Source of the DNA: Irpex lacteus | Taxonomy: Eukaryota; Basidiomycota; Agaricomycetes; Polyporales; Irpicaceae | DNA length: 64,000 nt | Assembly: GCA_001986395.2 (NCBI GenBank) | Contig: MQVO02000008.1 | Span: forward strand, 434,001 to 498,000 | Direction: 5' to 3' | Part shown: in pieces, positions 22,028 to 33,809 of the stretch | Layout: the number at the start of each line of letters is the position of its first letter | Position numbering within the stretch: position 1 is the stretch's first letter | Made by a program: the position numbers and the translations under genes | Notes under the pieces: model-generated | Told to the model about the DNA's origin: nothing | Database searches by the model: none | Seen by the model: only the letters and a program-made list of their open reading frames with translations

Positions 22028-24645
22028 ATGACTGGAGTGCGTCGTTTGCTCGTCGCGTCCGTCGTCGCTGCCGGCCTCGCCGGAACTCTCGCCCACAGCA
22101 CCTCGGAGCTACGTCGTCGCAAGACTCTCGGGTTTGGACCGACGCTCCCCCACGCTGTCTTTGGAAGTGGTGACGCGATTCCATTGGCGCAGACGTTTGG
22201 CAAGGCGGATCCTTTTGACGTGGCCAAGCAGTTCGCTACTGTGCTCACTGCCGAGTCCGCATCACCCGCCAGCTCGTTCTACGTCCGAGATGACTCCTAT
22301 ACCGACAAGAACACAGGAGTCACTCACGTCTATCTCCGTCAGACAATGTTTGGCATGGAGGTGGCTGACGGTGATATCAATGTGAACGTGAAGGATGGCC
22401 GTGTACTGTCATACGGTGACTCAGTAAGTGATGACGCGTGTCGTGTGAGAGCCTATGCTGACCTCAAGATAGTTCTATCGCGGTGAAACCGTTGAACCAC
22501 ACGTCTCAGATGTTCACGCCGAGCACTGCGAGAACCTGAAGATGCAGCTTGGTGACTCTGTTGACTCCCAACCCCAGCACTTAGCTGTCGAGGGTCAGCA
22601 GACCGTCATGGGCTCTCAGGTCCACCCTCATACTCCTGGCGACCTCAACGCGCTGTTCGACTGGAATTGCAAGCATGTTGAGACACCATACAAGATGCTC
22701 GAGTCTGGCCAGTTCAATGCCCAGCCGTTTGAGGAGGACCCGTCACAGGCGCTTCTTCAGTTTATGATCGCTGCTACGCCTGTGCACTCGTTGGCTGATG
22801 ATATCATCCGCAATCCTCAACAGTACCTTGAGAAGATGACTGTCGTCCCGCAGGATAATCTTGTGCAGGATGACCGTAGCTACTCGCGTCTCATTCACAA
22901 TGTGCCTGATGCCGTCAACCCTGTGAAGGCTCGCCTCGCTTTCGTCCAGGTCCCTAAGGGTGACTCAACTGCTCTTGAGCTCGTCTGGAAGTTCGAGGTC
23001 GAGATGCAGGATAACTGGTACGAGGCTGCTGTCACGCACACCGCTCCTCACCGTATCGTCTCCGTTGTCGACTGGGCTTCCGACTCTCCCATGCCCATCC
23101 GAGCGCCGACGCCCAAGGAGCCGCAGCACGGTGCCACATACAACGTCTTCCCATGGGGCGTCAACGACCCCTCTGTTGGCAACCGTTCCATCGTTCACGA
23201 GGGTACAGATAAACTTGCTAGCCCTGCTGGCTGGCACTCTCTGCCTTACGCCAACGACCCTCAGAGCTTTGGACACCTGAAGAACCAGAAGGGCTTCAGG
23301 AACACCACCAACACCTGGGGCAACAACGTCTTTGCTCACGAGAACTGGGAGGGTGAGAACGCCTGGGTATCTAACTACCGTCCCGATGGTGGTTCGGACC
23401 TCGAGTTCGATTTCGAGTATGACCCTCAGGTTACGGAGAAGGCTGACGCCCTCAAGGAGGCCAAGAAGTGGATCGACACTGCTGTCACGCAGCTCTTCTA
23501 CACCTCCAACTTAGTACACGACTTGTACTACAGGTATGGGTTCGACGAGGTCTCTGGTAACTTCCAGCAGCACAACTTTGGCCGTGGTGGACGTGAGAAC
23601 GATGCGGTTATCGCCAATGCTCAGGACGGTAGCGGATACAACAACGCCAACTTCATGACACCACCTGGTATGTAGTATGGTTGCTCTGCGGGGAAATATA
23701 CTTACCTAACCTTTGCTATAGATGGTCAGAACGGTCGTTGCCGTATGTACCTCTGGAACACCGCTGTGCCGTACCGCGATGGTGATCTCGAAGCCGGCAT
23801 CGTCATCCACGAGTTGAGCCACGGCTTGAGCACTCGTCTCACCGGTGGCCCCGCTAATTCTGGATGCCTCGGTTGGGGTGAATCTGGTGGAATGGGTGAG
23901 GGTTGGGGTGATTTCTTGGCTACCACCATCCGTAGCACCAGCAACTACTCTGATTACGCTATGGGTGCCTGGGCCGCTAACCGTCCCAACGGTATTCGTA
24001 ACTACCCCTACTCTTTGGTAAGTGCCTTCCACCTTTCGACGCATTTGGGATGAACGCTCATTCTCTACTCACAGAACGAGACCATCAACCCCTCCACTTA
24101 CAAGACTCTGGACAAGCCAGGCTACTGGGGTGTACACGCCATCGGTGAAGTCTGGGCTCAGATCCTCTGGGTCGTCTCCCAGCGCCTCATCGAGAAGCAC
24201 GGCTACTCCGAATCGCTCTTCCCACCTGAGGCCCTCGAAGACGGCACTATCCCCACAGGCGACTTCTACCGCCCCCAGGAGGTCAACGCCTTCGGCGAGA
24301 AGTTGCCCCTCATCCCCAAGCACGGCAACACGCTCATCACGCAGCTCGTTCTTAACGGCATGAAGCTCCAGCCGTGTCGCCCGTCGTTCTTCGATGCCCG
24401 CGATGCTATTATTCAGGCGGATCAGGTGTTGACGAGTGGTGAGAACTACTGTGATTTGTGGATTGGGTTTGCGAGCAGGGGGTTGGGTCCTGATGCTCGT
24501 GTTGACGGACGCACGCCTTGGGGTGGAGGAGTTCGTACTAACGTGAGTAATTTTATAAAGTTCTGTTGACGAGCGTATTCTGATACCATCATTCTCTCGA
24601 CAGGACCATTCCGTGCCTTCTCGCTGCAAGAGCGAAAGCTCCTGA
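22028..24645 (+). CDS. Fungalysin, secreted M36 metalloproteinase
   Basis: Five exons (22028-22423, 22473-23667, 23722-24017, 24075-24542, 24604-24645) give 798 residues. Fungalysins are extracellular zinc endoproteases made as a zymogen. The protein has a signal peptide ([16 protein letters not shown]), an FTP/PepSY-type propeptide (about 60-380, including [20 protein letters not shown]) and the catalytic domain. The zinc motif is HELSH (His560, Glu561, His564) and the third ligand is Glu590 in [25 protein letters not shown] and [15 protein letters not shown] are typical of the C-terminal half. It is complete, with no missing catalytic residue. In saprotrophs this enzyme serves protein nutrition. 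Confidence 0.96.
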
Positions 24646-24910
24646 GAGACTGAGTGCTTCGTCTTGGTCTACTAGACGCATCTCTACCCGTGGATTTATT
24701 TCTGTTGTTGCCTGATCTTTGTACTTTTAGTTATACCTTCCATCTGTCTGTGCCCATCTCTAGTCTAGAATATACGCATCTTATTAGAATTGCCCGCTGT
24801 GTGATCGCTGCTGTAATCGTTTCTCTTATGTGCATTGCTACTTCCACGTTCCTCTGCCATTCTTCTGCAGGCATACATCCGTTACACAGACGTTCCTTGT
24901 TGTCTGATTT

Positions 24911-24969
24911 ACGCGTAAACACATGGCCGTTTACGCGTTTACGCGCATGATGAGGCCAGATACACGCGT
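24911..24969 (+). promoter_or_regulatory. Cluster of three ACGCGT (MCB-like) sites
   Basis: ACGCGT occurs at 24911-24916, 24933-24938 and 24964-24969, with a near match (acgcgc) at 24941. The first is the core of a 12-base palindrome (tttacgcgtaaa), and cgcgtaaac and gtttacgcg form an inverted repeat around an 8-base spacer. ACGCGT is the Mlu1 cell-cycle box bound by the APSES factor complex MBF in fungi. The cluster lies about 100-155 bases before the Rab18 start codon. Confidence 0.6.
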
Positions 24970-25065
24970 TTGGGGCACGTCCAATTACAGGTGGTGGGGC
25001 GTCATTACTCCTCCTTTCCTCCTCTCTCTATCCTTCCACCTCGACCACTACTTACCACCACCACC

Positions 25066-26002
25066 ATGGCCTCAACACAACCCGTCAACGTCAAGCTACT
25101 ACTCATAGGGAACTCGTCTGTTGGGAAGAGCAGTTTATTACTACGGTTCTCGGACGAACAGTGGTTGCCAGAAGATGAGGCCACGGCGACTATTGGGGTG
25201 GACTTTCGAGTATGTGCGGTTGTCTCGTTTCGTGGTTAAGGGTGCGTTGGCTTAGGTGTTTTGACTGGTGTTGTAGGTGCATAAGATGGATGTCAATGGG
25301 AAGAAGGTGAAGTTGAGCATATGGGTGAGTTTCGTCATTGTGATGTCTGAAAGTGCCGCAAGCTAACCGGTACCACTCGTCTTGCGCTCGTGACAATTGG
25401 TGGGATGTATAGGACACCGCTGGACAAGAACGTTTCCGAACTATCACGTCGTCATACTATCGCGGCGCACAGGGCATCGTGCTCGTCTACGATGTGGCCA
25501 ACCGGGAGTCGTTTGAGGGGCTACCGAAGTGGTTCTCGGAGCTGGAGACGTATGTCTCGCCGGCGGTGGTGAAGATCGTAGTTGGGAACAAGGTCGACAA
25601 GGTGCGTTCTTAGTTCTTTATGACGCTTCTACACTTCCCATCCACCATACTCGCATTTGCTTTGCGTGTGGCTGCTCAGCTAATGCCTGTCCACAGGAAT
25701 TCTCCCGCCAAGTATCCTACGCCGAAGGCGAACAATTCGCCAAACGCATGAACTCGCTCTTCATCGAAGCATCCGCAAAGACCGCCGTAGGAGTGAGCGA
25801 AGCGTTCCGTGAAGTAGTCGAGAAGATCATCGACACACCCGAGCTGTGGGCCGCCGCCAAGGACAAGACCCGCACTGGTGGAGCTCGACCTGCCCCTCCA
25901 GCGACGAGGAATAACCCTACACAGTCGATTGCTGGTATGCCAGGTACTATTAGTCTTGAGGACGCCCCGGAGAATGGAGTTGGGGGTGGTTGTTCGTGTT
26001 GA
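25066..26002 (+). CDS. Rab18-like small GTPase
   Basis: Four exons (25066-25209, 25277-25324, 25413-25601, 25697-26002) give 228 residues. Rab18 regulates ER, lipid-droplet and Golgi membrane traffic. The P-loop is GNSSVGKS (15-22), switch I contains ATIGVDFRV, and switch II is [11 protein letters not shown] starting at Trp64. The base-recognition motifs are NKVD (123-126) and EASAK (151-155). [12 protein letters not shown] is characteristic of Rab18 rather than Rab1 or Rab8. The C-terminus CSC is a prenylation (CxC) signal. The Thr/Pro/Gly-rich linker before it is normal for a hypervariable tail. The start codon sits in accaccatgg, a good context. Confidence 0.93.
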
Positions 26003-26499
26003 GAGTGCTGTGTTGTGGGTTTCTTTTAGACTGGCTGATTGGATGGTGAGTCTGGCGGTGTTTTGTGTGCATTTTCTGTTGTTGATTGAGATGTGATGTA
26101 GACTTTATGACTTACGACTTCACGATATCGACTTTGCACTTTTGTATCTCACTCTATGTAATCGTAATACTACTGGATATCCCTCGGAACCATATACACG
26201 CCAGCGCCGTTACGATATGGCCCTCAGCACTGGCTCGCACATCTGCGAAAAAGATCACACTGTCTTCCGCGTGAGACCGTGACGTGCAGTAGGCCACGGG
26301 AATCGCGGTAGGCATTAGGCGTCCAGATTGTGGTATAAGGGTGAGTACTGATATTTATGGGTTGTTCCCTGTTTCACTCAGCAGTGGAGAGACTCGCTAT
26401 CACGACTCACTTGCATGAACGAGGCACAAGTTACCATTTTGAACGTCACCGCTACTATGAGCCCCCGAGTCAATACCAGCACTAGCGCTACTATCACCA
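26003..26499. other. Intergenic between convergent genes
   Basis: This lies between the 3' ends of the Rab18 and methyltransferase genes. No gene seen. Confidence 0.6.
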
Positions 26500-27353
26500 C
26501 TAGACCACCCCAGAAGCTTTCGTCAACCGCCCAACACTACACACAAACAAATTCTCCTCATCCCCCTCCGTGCCCTCCCTTTCCACACCAGAGATATCCT
26601 TCTCCTGCCACACATCCATTCCCTCAATGATAGCATCCGTCGGATGAGTCAGTTCACAGCCGCCGAAAAATACCCGCCAGACGGGCGTCCAGAACCGCTG
26701 CCACCATGCAACGTCGCCCCGGTGATGCCTCACATGTTCGAAGAACAGCATCGTCCCGCCAGGTTTCAGGATCTCGTCTACTATGACAGGAATAGTAGTT
26801 TCGGGGGAGGGGACGGAGCAGAGGGCGTGGATACAGATCAGGGTGTCGACGGCGTGCGAGCCTCCTAGGGCTGAGGTGATGAGCCCCGTATCTTGTGCAC
26901 CGTAAGAGAGGAGAAAAAGGTTTCCGGCCTCTTCGCTGAAGCCGGCGAGTGCAGCTTTCGTGCGGATTTCCTTGTGCATGCGCGTGTTCGGCTCGAGGGC
27001 GATGTAATTGGTGACTTTAGCGACGTCGAGGTATTTGATAGTGTGGCCGTAGCCTAGAGAAACCTTTGTGAGCAACGATACGTGTTCATAAAACGATACA
27101 ACGCACCTGCACCAATGTCGAGGACTACACCATAAGCATCAGGCGTTATGAGAGCCTTCTTAATCCCCTGGGTATTCTCGTCCATACCGTCCCCCCAAAT
27201 CTTCCACACGAACGACATATACAGCTGTGAAATCCGCGCTGGGTGGAGGAGGAGCGACGGTGCTCGAATAATTTCGCGCAACGTCGGGAGGAGTGCAACC
27301 CGAAGGGTATCAGCCAGCTGTGGAATGATACTGAGTGCGTTGAGGAGTTTCAT
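26500..27353 (-). CDS. METTL7-like SAM-dependent methyltransferase
   Basis: Two exons (27107-27353 and 26500-27053) give 266 residues. The N-terminus is hydrophobic and probably membrane-associated (LADTLRVALLPTLREI). The SAM-binding glycine loop spans the splice junction: VVLDIGAGYGHTIKYL (Asp79 to Gly85), followed by the acidic end of strand 2 (YIALEPN) and the post-I motif LKPGGTMLFFEHVRHH. The region WWQRFWTPVWRVFFGGCELT resembles the METTL7/TMT1 family, some of whose animal members methylate thiols. The substrate in fungi is unknown. It stands head to head with the first CAX-like gene, 700 bases away, without a clear functional link. Confidence 0.82.
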
Positions 27354-28052
27354 GATGGAGGATGTGTGATGAGTGCGATAAGGCGCACGCGCGTGCTTTT
27401 CCGTATAAATACCCCATGCCACACTCGTGACTTGAGTGGTTCGTTGAGCCTTTTTTAGATGCGATGCTGGAAATTCGAACTGAGTTTCAACTTTCTGAGC
27501 CGCAGAAACAAGAAGCGCCGAAAACGCCAAGCCTTTGAACTCCCTCTGCAGCACAGCTTTATCTTTCGTGGTTTGTTTGAGACTTGAGTGCCCTCATGGA
27601 ATCCTAATAATTGCTCATCTTTCAGAGTGTGGATACATGGCTATTGGTCAGAGGATAGCACATCAATCTGCACTAAGTCTTCACTTTGCGAACTATCGCT
27701 CGCGCCTGCCACGCGTGCACCGCCTGCTGCCTCAAAAACACGACACTAACAGCACCCTGGGGTTAAGCGGGGGCGCATCACAGCACCCTCGAAAAGATGT
27801 CATATCTACTGACAAAGTATCTCGGCGATCGTGCTACTTAAAAACGCATGGTTAGCATCATTGCGAAAACAAGACCCAAGGCTCTATCAACCCTCTCTCT
27901 CGAGTCATTCGAGTTGCTGCTGATAGTGCCTGGCGTACAGCTTTGAAGGTGAGTTCGTCTACCTACTGTTAGCTTTTTTCATCTGACGAATATTGTGTGA
28001 ATACAGTTCTCATTTTGAACTTCGCTTGAGCAATCGGCTTGCGTAAGTCGTT
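27354..28052. other. Divergent promoter region, methyltransferase / CAX-like 1
   Basis: No gene is supported. It should contain the promoters of both neighbours. Confidence 0.5.
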
Positions 28053-30283
28053 ATGGCCGACATCGAGCGTGGATATCCCGTAGGTCAGGCAAGAGATTCG
28101 GACGACAACCTCGAGCTACAACCTTTACGTTCTGACTCTACGACTAATGATGATCGTGAAGACGAAACACTTAACGCATATGACGAGAAGCCACTATCAA
28201 AATCCGACTCCATATTCACCAACTTACGAACCAGCGAACAACGATTTTGGGACCGACTCAGAGGGAAAGGGAGAAGAGTTCCTGGATGGGGCGAAAGCTT
28301 CAAGAATATCTTATTCTCATCTTGTAAGATACTCACTTTCCGGAAGCACATAAGGCGACTGAAGCAACCCTAGGGCTCAATATCCTTCTTCCTGTGGTCC
28401 CGGTAGCATGGGTATCCCACTTTATAGGGAAAGACTGGTCTCCGAAAATAACGTTTCGACGTGCGCATTCTCATCTGTTATTTCCTTTGTGCAATTACTA
28501 ACTCTCGTTTAGTGTGCTTATGGGCAATCATTCCGTTGGCGAAGCTGTTTGATTGGGGTGCTGAACAAATGACCTTGTATCTTGGCAAAGCCCTAGGTGA
28601 CTTGCTCACGATCACTATGAATAAGTAAGTTTTATTTGCGGTTTGAATCACAACGAATGTTGATTTCTTTACTCAGCGCTGTTGAAGCTGTGTTAGCGAT
28701 CATTTTGTTGCTTAAATGCGAGTGAGTGCAGGCTACGTCGTTTTTTCTCAGTTCAAACGTCCACTAATGGATTGATCCATTGTAGGCTTCGTCTTCTTCA
28801 AGCGACCATCATTGGTACGCCTCTTCCCATACGCAGTCTATTACAAGTGACTCATAATAACTCCAGGTGTCATGATTTTGCATCTACTGCTCGTACCTGG
28901 CGCGGCTTTCCTCTCTGGAGGCGCGCACATATGGGAGCAAGAACTCCATCCAAATGCTACACAACTGAACCACTCTTTACTAGCCCTTGGGTTAGTGCTC
29001 TACTGTCTTTCTGTGTTAAACACTGTGATACTCATGGTTGCCTTCTAGCGTGTTAGCCATTCTTCTACCTACAGCTTTCTTTGCTTCACTGGATCGTGGG
29101 GCACAGTCACTTGCAACGAATGGAGTTGCGCAGTACTATGGAGGACTCCTGACGGACAACACACGCGGGAACGTCCTAAAGATGAGTCGTGGTCTAGCTG
29201 TTCTATTGCTCATAGTGTAAGAGTATTACTTCACAAACTTCGCGCAGGTTTGAAGCTGATGGCAATTTATCTGCTAGATATATACTTTCGAGAGTATATC
29301 TGCACAACCCTCCAGAAGTGGAAAATGAAAATTCTACGAAGGCTGCTATGGACGCTACTGAGGAGCACAAGCATCAAGAGCACTCGTTAGACGAAGAGAA
29401 TCCTAAAATCAACCCTTGGGCATGCATTATCTTGATAGTCATTACTGTTGGAATAATGGCAGTCACGGCTGAGTTTGTGAGTAACAGGATTCATGCATCT
29501 TTTTAATAATGGTACAAACAGCTGAATAATACATAGCTTGTGTCAACTATCGAGGGAGTCCGCGAGACAACTGACATCCAGGAAGAGTGCGTGCATCCTA
29601 ACATTTCACGCTAATACCTCTGTTCATTCGCCATATATAGATGGTTTGGCCTTATTCTGCTACCTCTGGTATCATTTGCTCCAGACGGCCTTATCGCTTT
29701 GGTACACTCCGCTAGGAAGATCATCAGCCATATGTTGGGACGAAAAACGATAGAGCCATCACCGCTCGCCAAAGCTCTTTCAATCGACCTTAGCATCCAA
29801 TTTACGCTGTTCTGGACGCCAATGCTGGTGCTAATTGGGTGGTGGACAGGTAAACCGATGCATCTGTTGTTCGGTGAGTGGTGAGTTCAATGTGGGAATA
29901 ACAGTTAGATGTTGAATACTTGTCAATTACAGATTACTTTGAACTCGCTATTATCCTGGGCTCATGCTTTCTAGTCAACTATGTCACTGCCGATTTGAAG
30001 ACCAACTGGGTTGAGGTGAGTACTTGACTATATACCGCTAGGGGTGGCCGTTTACCATGTAGCATTGCAATTGTGATAGGGCCTTATCATGATAATTTTC
30101 TACGTTATGATCGCGCTCTGTACTTGGTTTTACGCAGGTCAACCGGAGCTCGAAGCAATGCTCGCCTGTGCTGGGAGTGTCGCGCAGGCACTTGCCGAGG
30201 AATCGGGCGGTGAAGGCGGCGGCGAGCGGGGCGGCGAAGTCGTTGAGTTGGCGAAGCGAACTCTGATTGCTGTGCTGCGCTAG
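28053..30283 (+). CDS. CAX-like cation/proton antiporter, copy 1
   Basis: Exons 1-3 are 28053-28323, 28374-28460 and 28513-28624; the last is 30080-30283. The family (CaCA, CAX branch) exchanges Ca2+ or other cations for protons at the vacuole. The cytosolic N-terminus (MADIERGYP) carries the block WDRLRGKGRRVPGWGES shared by all three copies. The first alpha-repeat is NNAVEAVLA, the second EEWFGLILLPLVSFAPDGLI. An acidic loop (EEHKHQEHSLDEEN) separates the two halves, as in VCX1-type exchangers. In canonical proteins the repeats read GNAVE and GNAAE; here the second has lost its Asn and Glu, leaving Asp. Conserved exon 3 is 112 nt as in copy 2. Ends in a Gly/Glu-rich tail. Reads intact. Confidence 0.82.
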
Positions 30284-30825
30284 ACTCCAATCGTTTTACG
30301 CTTTACAAGACCGCGGTCACATGGTCAACCAGACATCTCGCAAGAGCGCGTTTTGGACCCTTCCTAACAATGGAGCAAGAACCGCCTCCTTTCTGATCGG
30401 ATTATCTCACACTCTTCCGTCGCCTCCTCCGACTTTCCCTACTGTTGTTGTTACATCTATGCGCTATCATTTCCTAGTAAGTTACTTTAGCATCTGAATA
30501 TAATGCTCCGACGCATGTACGTTGAGACATCGCACTACCCGCTGATAGGCCACCCGTGTCCGTGTTTCTATGCACTAATAGACTGCATAGCGTGGGGAAG
30601 GACATTGTATAAAGGTTTGTGAAACTATTCACTAGCCTTCCCCAGCACTCGCAACCTCTCTGAGTCTTGACGCAAGAACTCGTAGCCTGTGGTAAGTACC
30701 CTGACACAATCACCATCTCCACGCTGTGATCGGCAATCCCGAAGAGAAGACCGTGTACCCCTAATATAATCACTAATAGCTTAGACCCCAGAGCAACCAA
30801 TTCGGACCTTGAAGCGACAGTACAT
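30284..30825. other. Spacer between CAX-like copies 1 and 2
   Basis: No gene is seen. A TATA-like element tataaa at 30608-30613 lies about 210 bases before the copy 2 ATG. Confidence 0.5.
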
Positions 30826-33062
30826 ATGGCCGATATCGAACGCGGATATTCGAGAGTGCGACGGTCAGGTTCAAATGACAGCCTTCAACTGAAGCACCTC
30901 AGGCTGCAATCCGTTTCCGGGTCTGGGGATAGCCACCAAACCAGAGATGCGGACGTACACGCTGGACGCTATTCGGAGAAACCTTCAAGGCCGCAAGAAT
31001 CTGTCTATGGCGCGTTGCGGGCTCGAGAGCAGGTATTTTGGGACAGATTGAGAGGAAAGGGACGAAAGGTACCTGGTTGGGGTGAGAGCCTGAAGAACAT
31101 ACTGCTGTCATCTTGTGAGTCCCTGTCCACCTACTTACCTCGTGTACATCTCACTCGTGCACAGGGCTTAATGCTCTACTTCCAATTGTTCCTCTGGCAT
31201 GGCTATCTCACTTCTTTGGCATACAAGATCATTGGCCAATTCAAGTCACTTTTGGACGTGCGTGAATCCATATGTTTTGAAGCTTCATCTGTGGTTGACG
31301 AGTGCTTGCTGCTTAGTATGTTTCGTTGCTATCATTCCTCTGGAGAAGCTATTCGACTGGGGCGCTGACCAGATGGCCCTATATCTGGGTAAGGATCTTG
31401 GCGATTTGGTCACAATTACTATGAACAAGTAAGTGTCATCACTTCACTTACCTAGATGTTACGCATCTCACAGTGCTACAGTGCAGTCGAGGCCGCCCTC
31501 GCAGTTGCGTTGCTGGTCAGATGCGAGTGAGTTAACCTGTGGCAATATCACATATCCTTACTCACGGTACCCTGTAGACTCCGTCTCTTACAAGCAACCC
31601 TCATCGGTACGCATCACGATAGCTCTCCTCAATAACGCCTCACAAAATGACTTGCTGCAGGTGTGGTGATACTCCATCTGCTGCTTATACCCGGCACGGC
31701 TTTCCTTGTGGGAGGAGCCCAGATATGGGAGCAAGATCTTCACCCCCATTCGACTCAGCTGAACCACTCTCTTCTAGCCGTTGGGTCAGTCAATTCTGTT
31801 CTATGCCCTCAGAAGCAATGCTCAGTGTGATCACGCAGAGTATTGACAATTCTCCTTCCAACTGCCTTCTTTGCCTCGCTGGATCGGGGAGCGCAGTCTA
31901 TTGCAACGAACGGAATCGCACAGTACTCTGGCCAGCTCCTTACTGACAACACTCGGGGAGAGATTTTGCAGATGAGCCGCGGCCTTGCTATTTTGCTGCT
32001 TGTGATGTAGGCTTCTTCCGTTGTATTCACGCGACTAAGTTTTGACCCGGACTTCCAGATACGTCTTCTCTAGAGTGTTCTTGCATAATCCTCCAGGCGA
32101 GGGGAACGCGCTCACATTGCCACCTAACGCACCCAGAGAAGTCAAACACGAAGAACATCATCTGGAAGTTGAGGAACCTGAAGTAAACCCTTGGGCATGT
32201 ATCATTCTGTTGCTCATTACCGTCGCAGTTATGTCCGTGACCGCGCAATTTGTGAGTGCCACCACTCACATGGTCTCAAGAAGGTAATCGTACTTAACCA
32301 TTCCTCGTGTACAGCTTGTGGCAAGCATTGAGAGTGTACGGGCAACCACCAATATTCAGGAAGAGTGCGTATAATTCACTCATAGCAATGCCACTACCAC
32401 TTATCGTTGACATGTGCAAATCATGAGTAGATGGTTCGGCCTCATACTCCTCCCGTTCATTTCCTTCTCCGCCGACGGCCTCGTTGCTGTCACCTACTTC
32501 ATTCGGTCAAACATAAATCATATGCTGGGGCGCAAGACGCTCATGCCGTCCTCGCTTGCTAAAGGCCGCTCGATTGATCTCAGCATTCAGTTCACGCTGT
32601 TCTGGACACCTTTGTTGGTATTGATTGGGTGGTGGACTGGCAGACCGATGCATCTGTTATTCGGTGAGTATATCCAGGAGCTGCAGAAACACAAGAGCAC
32701 TGCTGACGTTTAATGCACCTACTGTCTCAGACTACTTTGAGCTGGCCATTCTTCTCGGCTCATGCTTCCTCGTCAACTATGTCACGGCAGATTCCAAAAC
32801 GAACTGGATCGAAGTGAGCAACTCGTGACATAGTATGAAATTAGAAGTAGTAGCTGACTTTTTGCGACAGGGTTTAATCATGATATGCTTCTATGCGATG
32901 ATAGCTGTTTGCGCATGGTTCTACGTTGGTCAGCCCGAGTTGGAAGTTATGCTCGCGTGCCCCGGCAACGTTGCACAAGCATTGGCTGAGGAGACAGGCA
33001 GTGAGGGCAGTAGTGAGGGCGAAGAACTAGCTGCTAGACTGCTGAGAGTAGTCTTGCGATAG
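30826..33062 (+). CDS. CAX-like cation/proton antiporter, copy 2
   Basis: Twelve exons join in phase: 30826-31114, 31165-31257, 31317-31428, 31482-31526, 31578-31606, 31661-31784, 31839-32006, 32059-32251, 32315-32364, 32431-32663, 32731-32813 and 32871-33062, giving 536 residues. About eleven hydrophobic helices are spread over two homologous halves. The first alpha-repeat is NNAVEA (Asn164 to Ala169, acidic Glu168); the second is LILLPFISFSADGLVAV with Asp383 at the position of the usual Glu. The acidic inter-half loop is EEHHLEVEEPE. The exon pattern is shared with both neighbours, so the three arose by tandem duplication. Which cation it carries is not shown by the sequence. Confidence 0.88.
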
Positions 33063-33809
33063 TCATCTCGCCGGGTACATGGCCTATTTGCTTTTTACTC
33101 GGACTTTCAAACTGGTGGTTCAGCTGGGCGGACGCCCAGGGTTCCGATGGTGATCTTATTTTGGAGCGCTAGAGTACTATACTACGAACTATATTACACT
33201 CTAATGTCCGTAGCTGCGACCACTTGAGATAGTGGCCAGCAACTGCTTGATCCCCTTGGCTGACTTAAAGCGCTAGCTCATACTTTTCTCAGAAGTTGCC
33301 CGATCCGGCAATGTCGCGCAAAACTCCTTCGAATCTCACTTTAGATCTTGATGTTCTCATGCTTCTGACCGTGACCGCACCAACGCGTCGACTTACTCTT
33401 TATCCACTTTAAACGTTGTCGCATGTCGCTGGTTAACAGTGGGCGCGTCAGGGCGGACGATTCATATTCGGTTTGCGCGGCGTACTTATTCCCCACGTTG
33501 CCTGGAAATGACGGCGTCCGCAGTGGCGGAAACGTGGCTGTATCCTCGAATAACAGCAGACTCCTCCCAGATCGTTTCAGCGTGCACTCTGTTCTCCCGT
33601 ACCATTCTTCACCACGAAGGCTTGGCATCTTCTCGGCGGCACGCGTTGACAACTAGTGACGGGTGATACATATAACAAACGAGCAACACGCCGGTGGGTC
33701 GACCGGTCTCTTTCTTCCTTTCGTCCACCACCTCTCCTCCATGTCCTTCTCGGAGAAGCCAAGTACTGATAAACGAGAACATCAGGCTGTCGGTCATTCA
33801 AACAGCAGT
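33063..33809. other. Spacer between CAX-like copies 2 and 3
   Basis: No gene is seen. An in-frame upstream ATG at 33741 could extend copy 3 by 23 residues, but the ATG at 33810 matches the starts of the other two copies. Confidence 0.5.

Noticed and set aside
27404..27411. Perfect TATAAATA on the plus strand
   Set aside because: It points toward the CAX-like gene 640 bases away, too far for a core promoter, and is in the wrong orientation for the nearby minus-strand methyltransferase.
27770..27777. GGGGCGCA match to the Crz1 calcineurin-response consensus before CAX-like copy 1
   Set aside because: It is one match to a short degenerate motif and has no counterpart that I found before copies 2 and 3, so it is not evidence of calcium control.
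33741..33809. Upstream ATG as the true start of CAX-like copy 3
   Set aside because: The next in-frame Met at 33810 starts MTDVERGY, matching MADIERGY of the other copies; the upstream extension has no counterpart.
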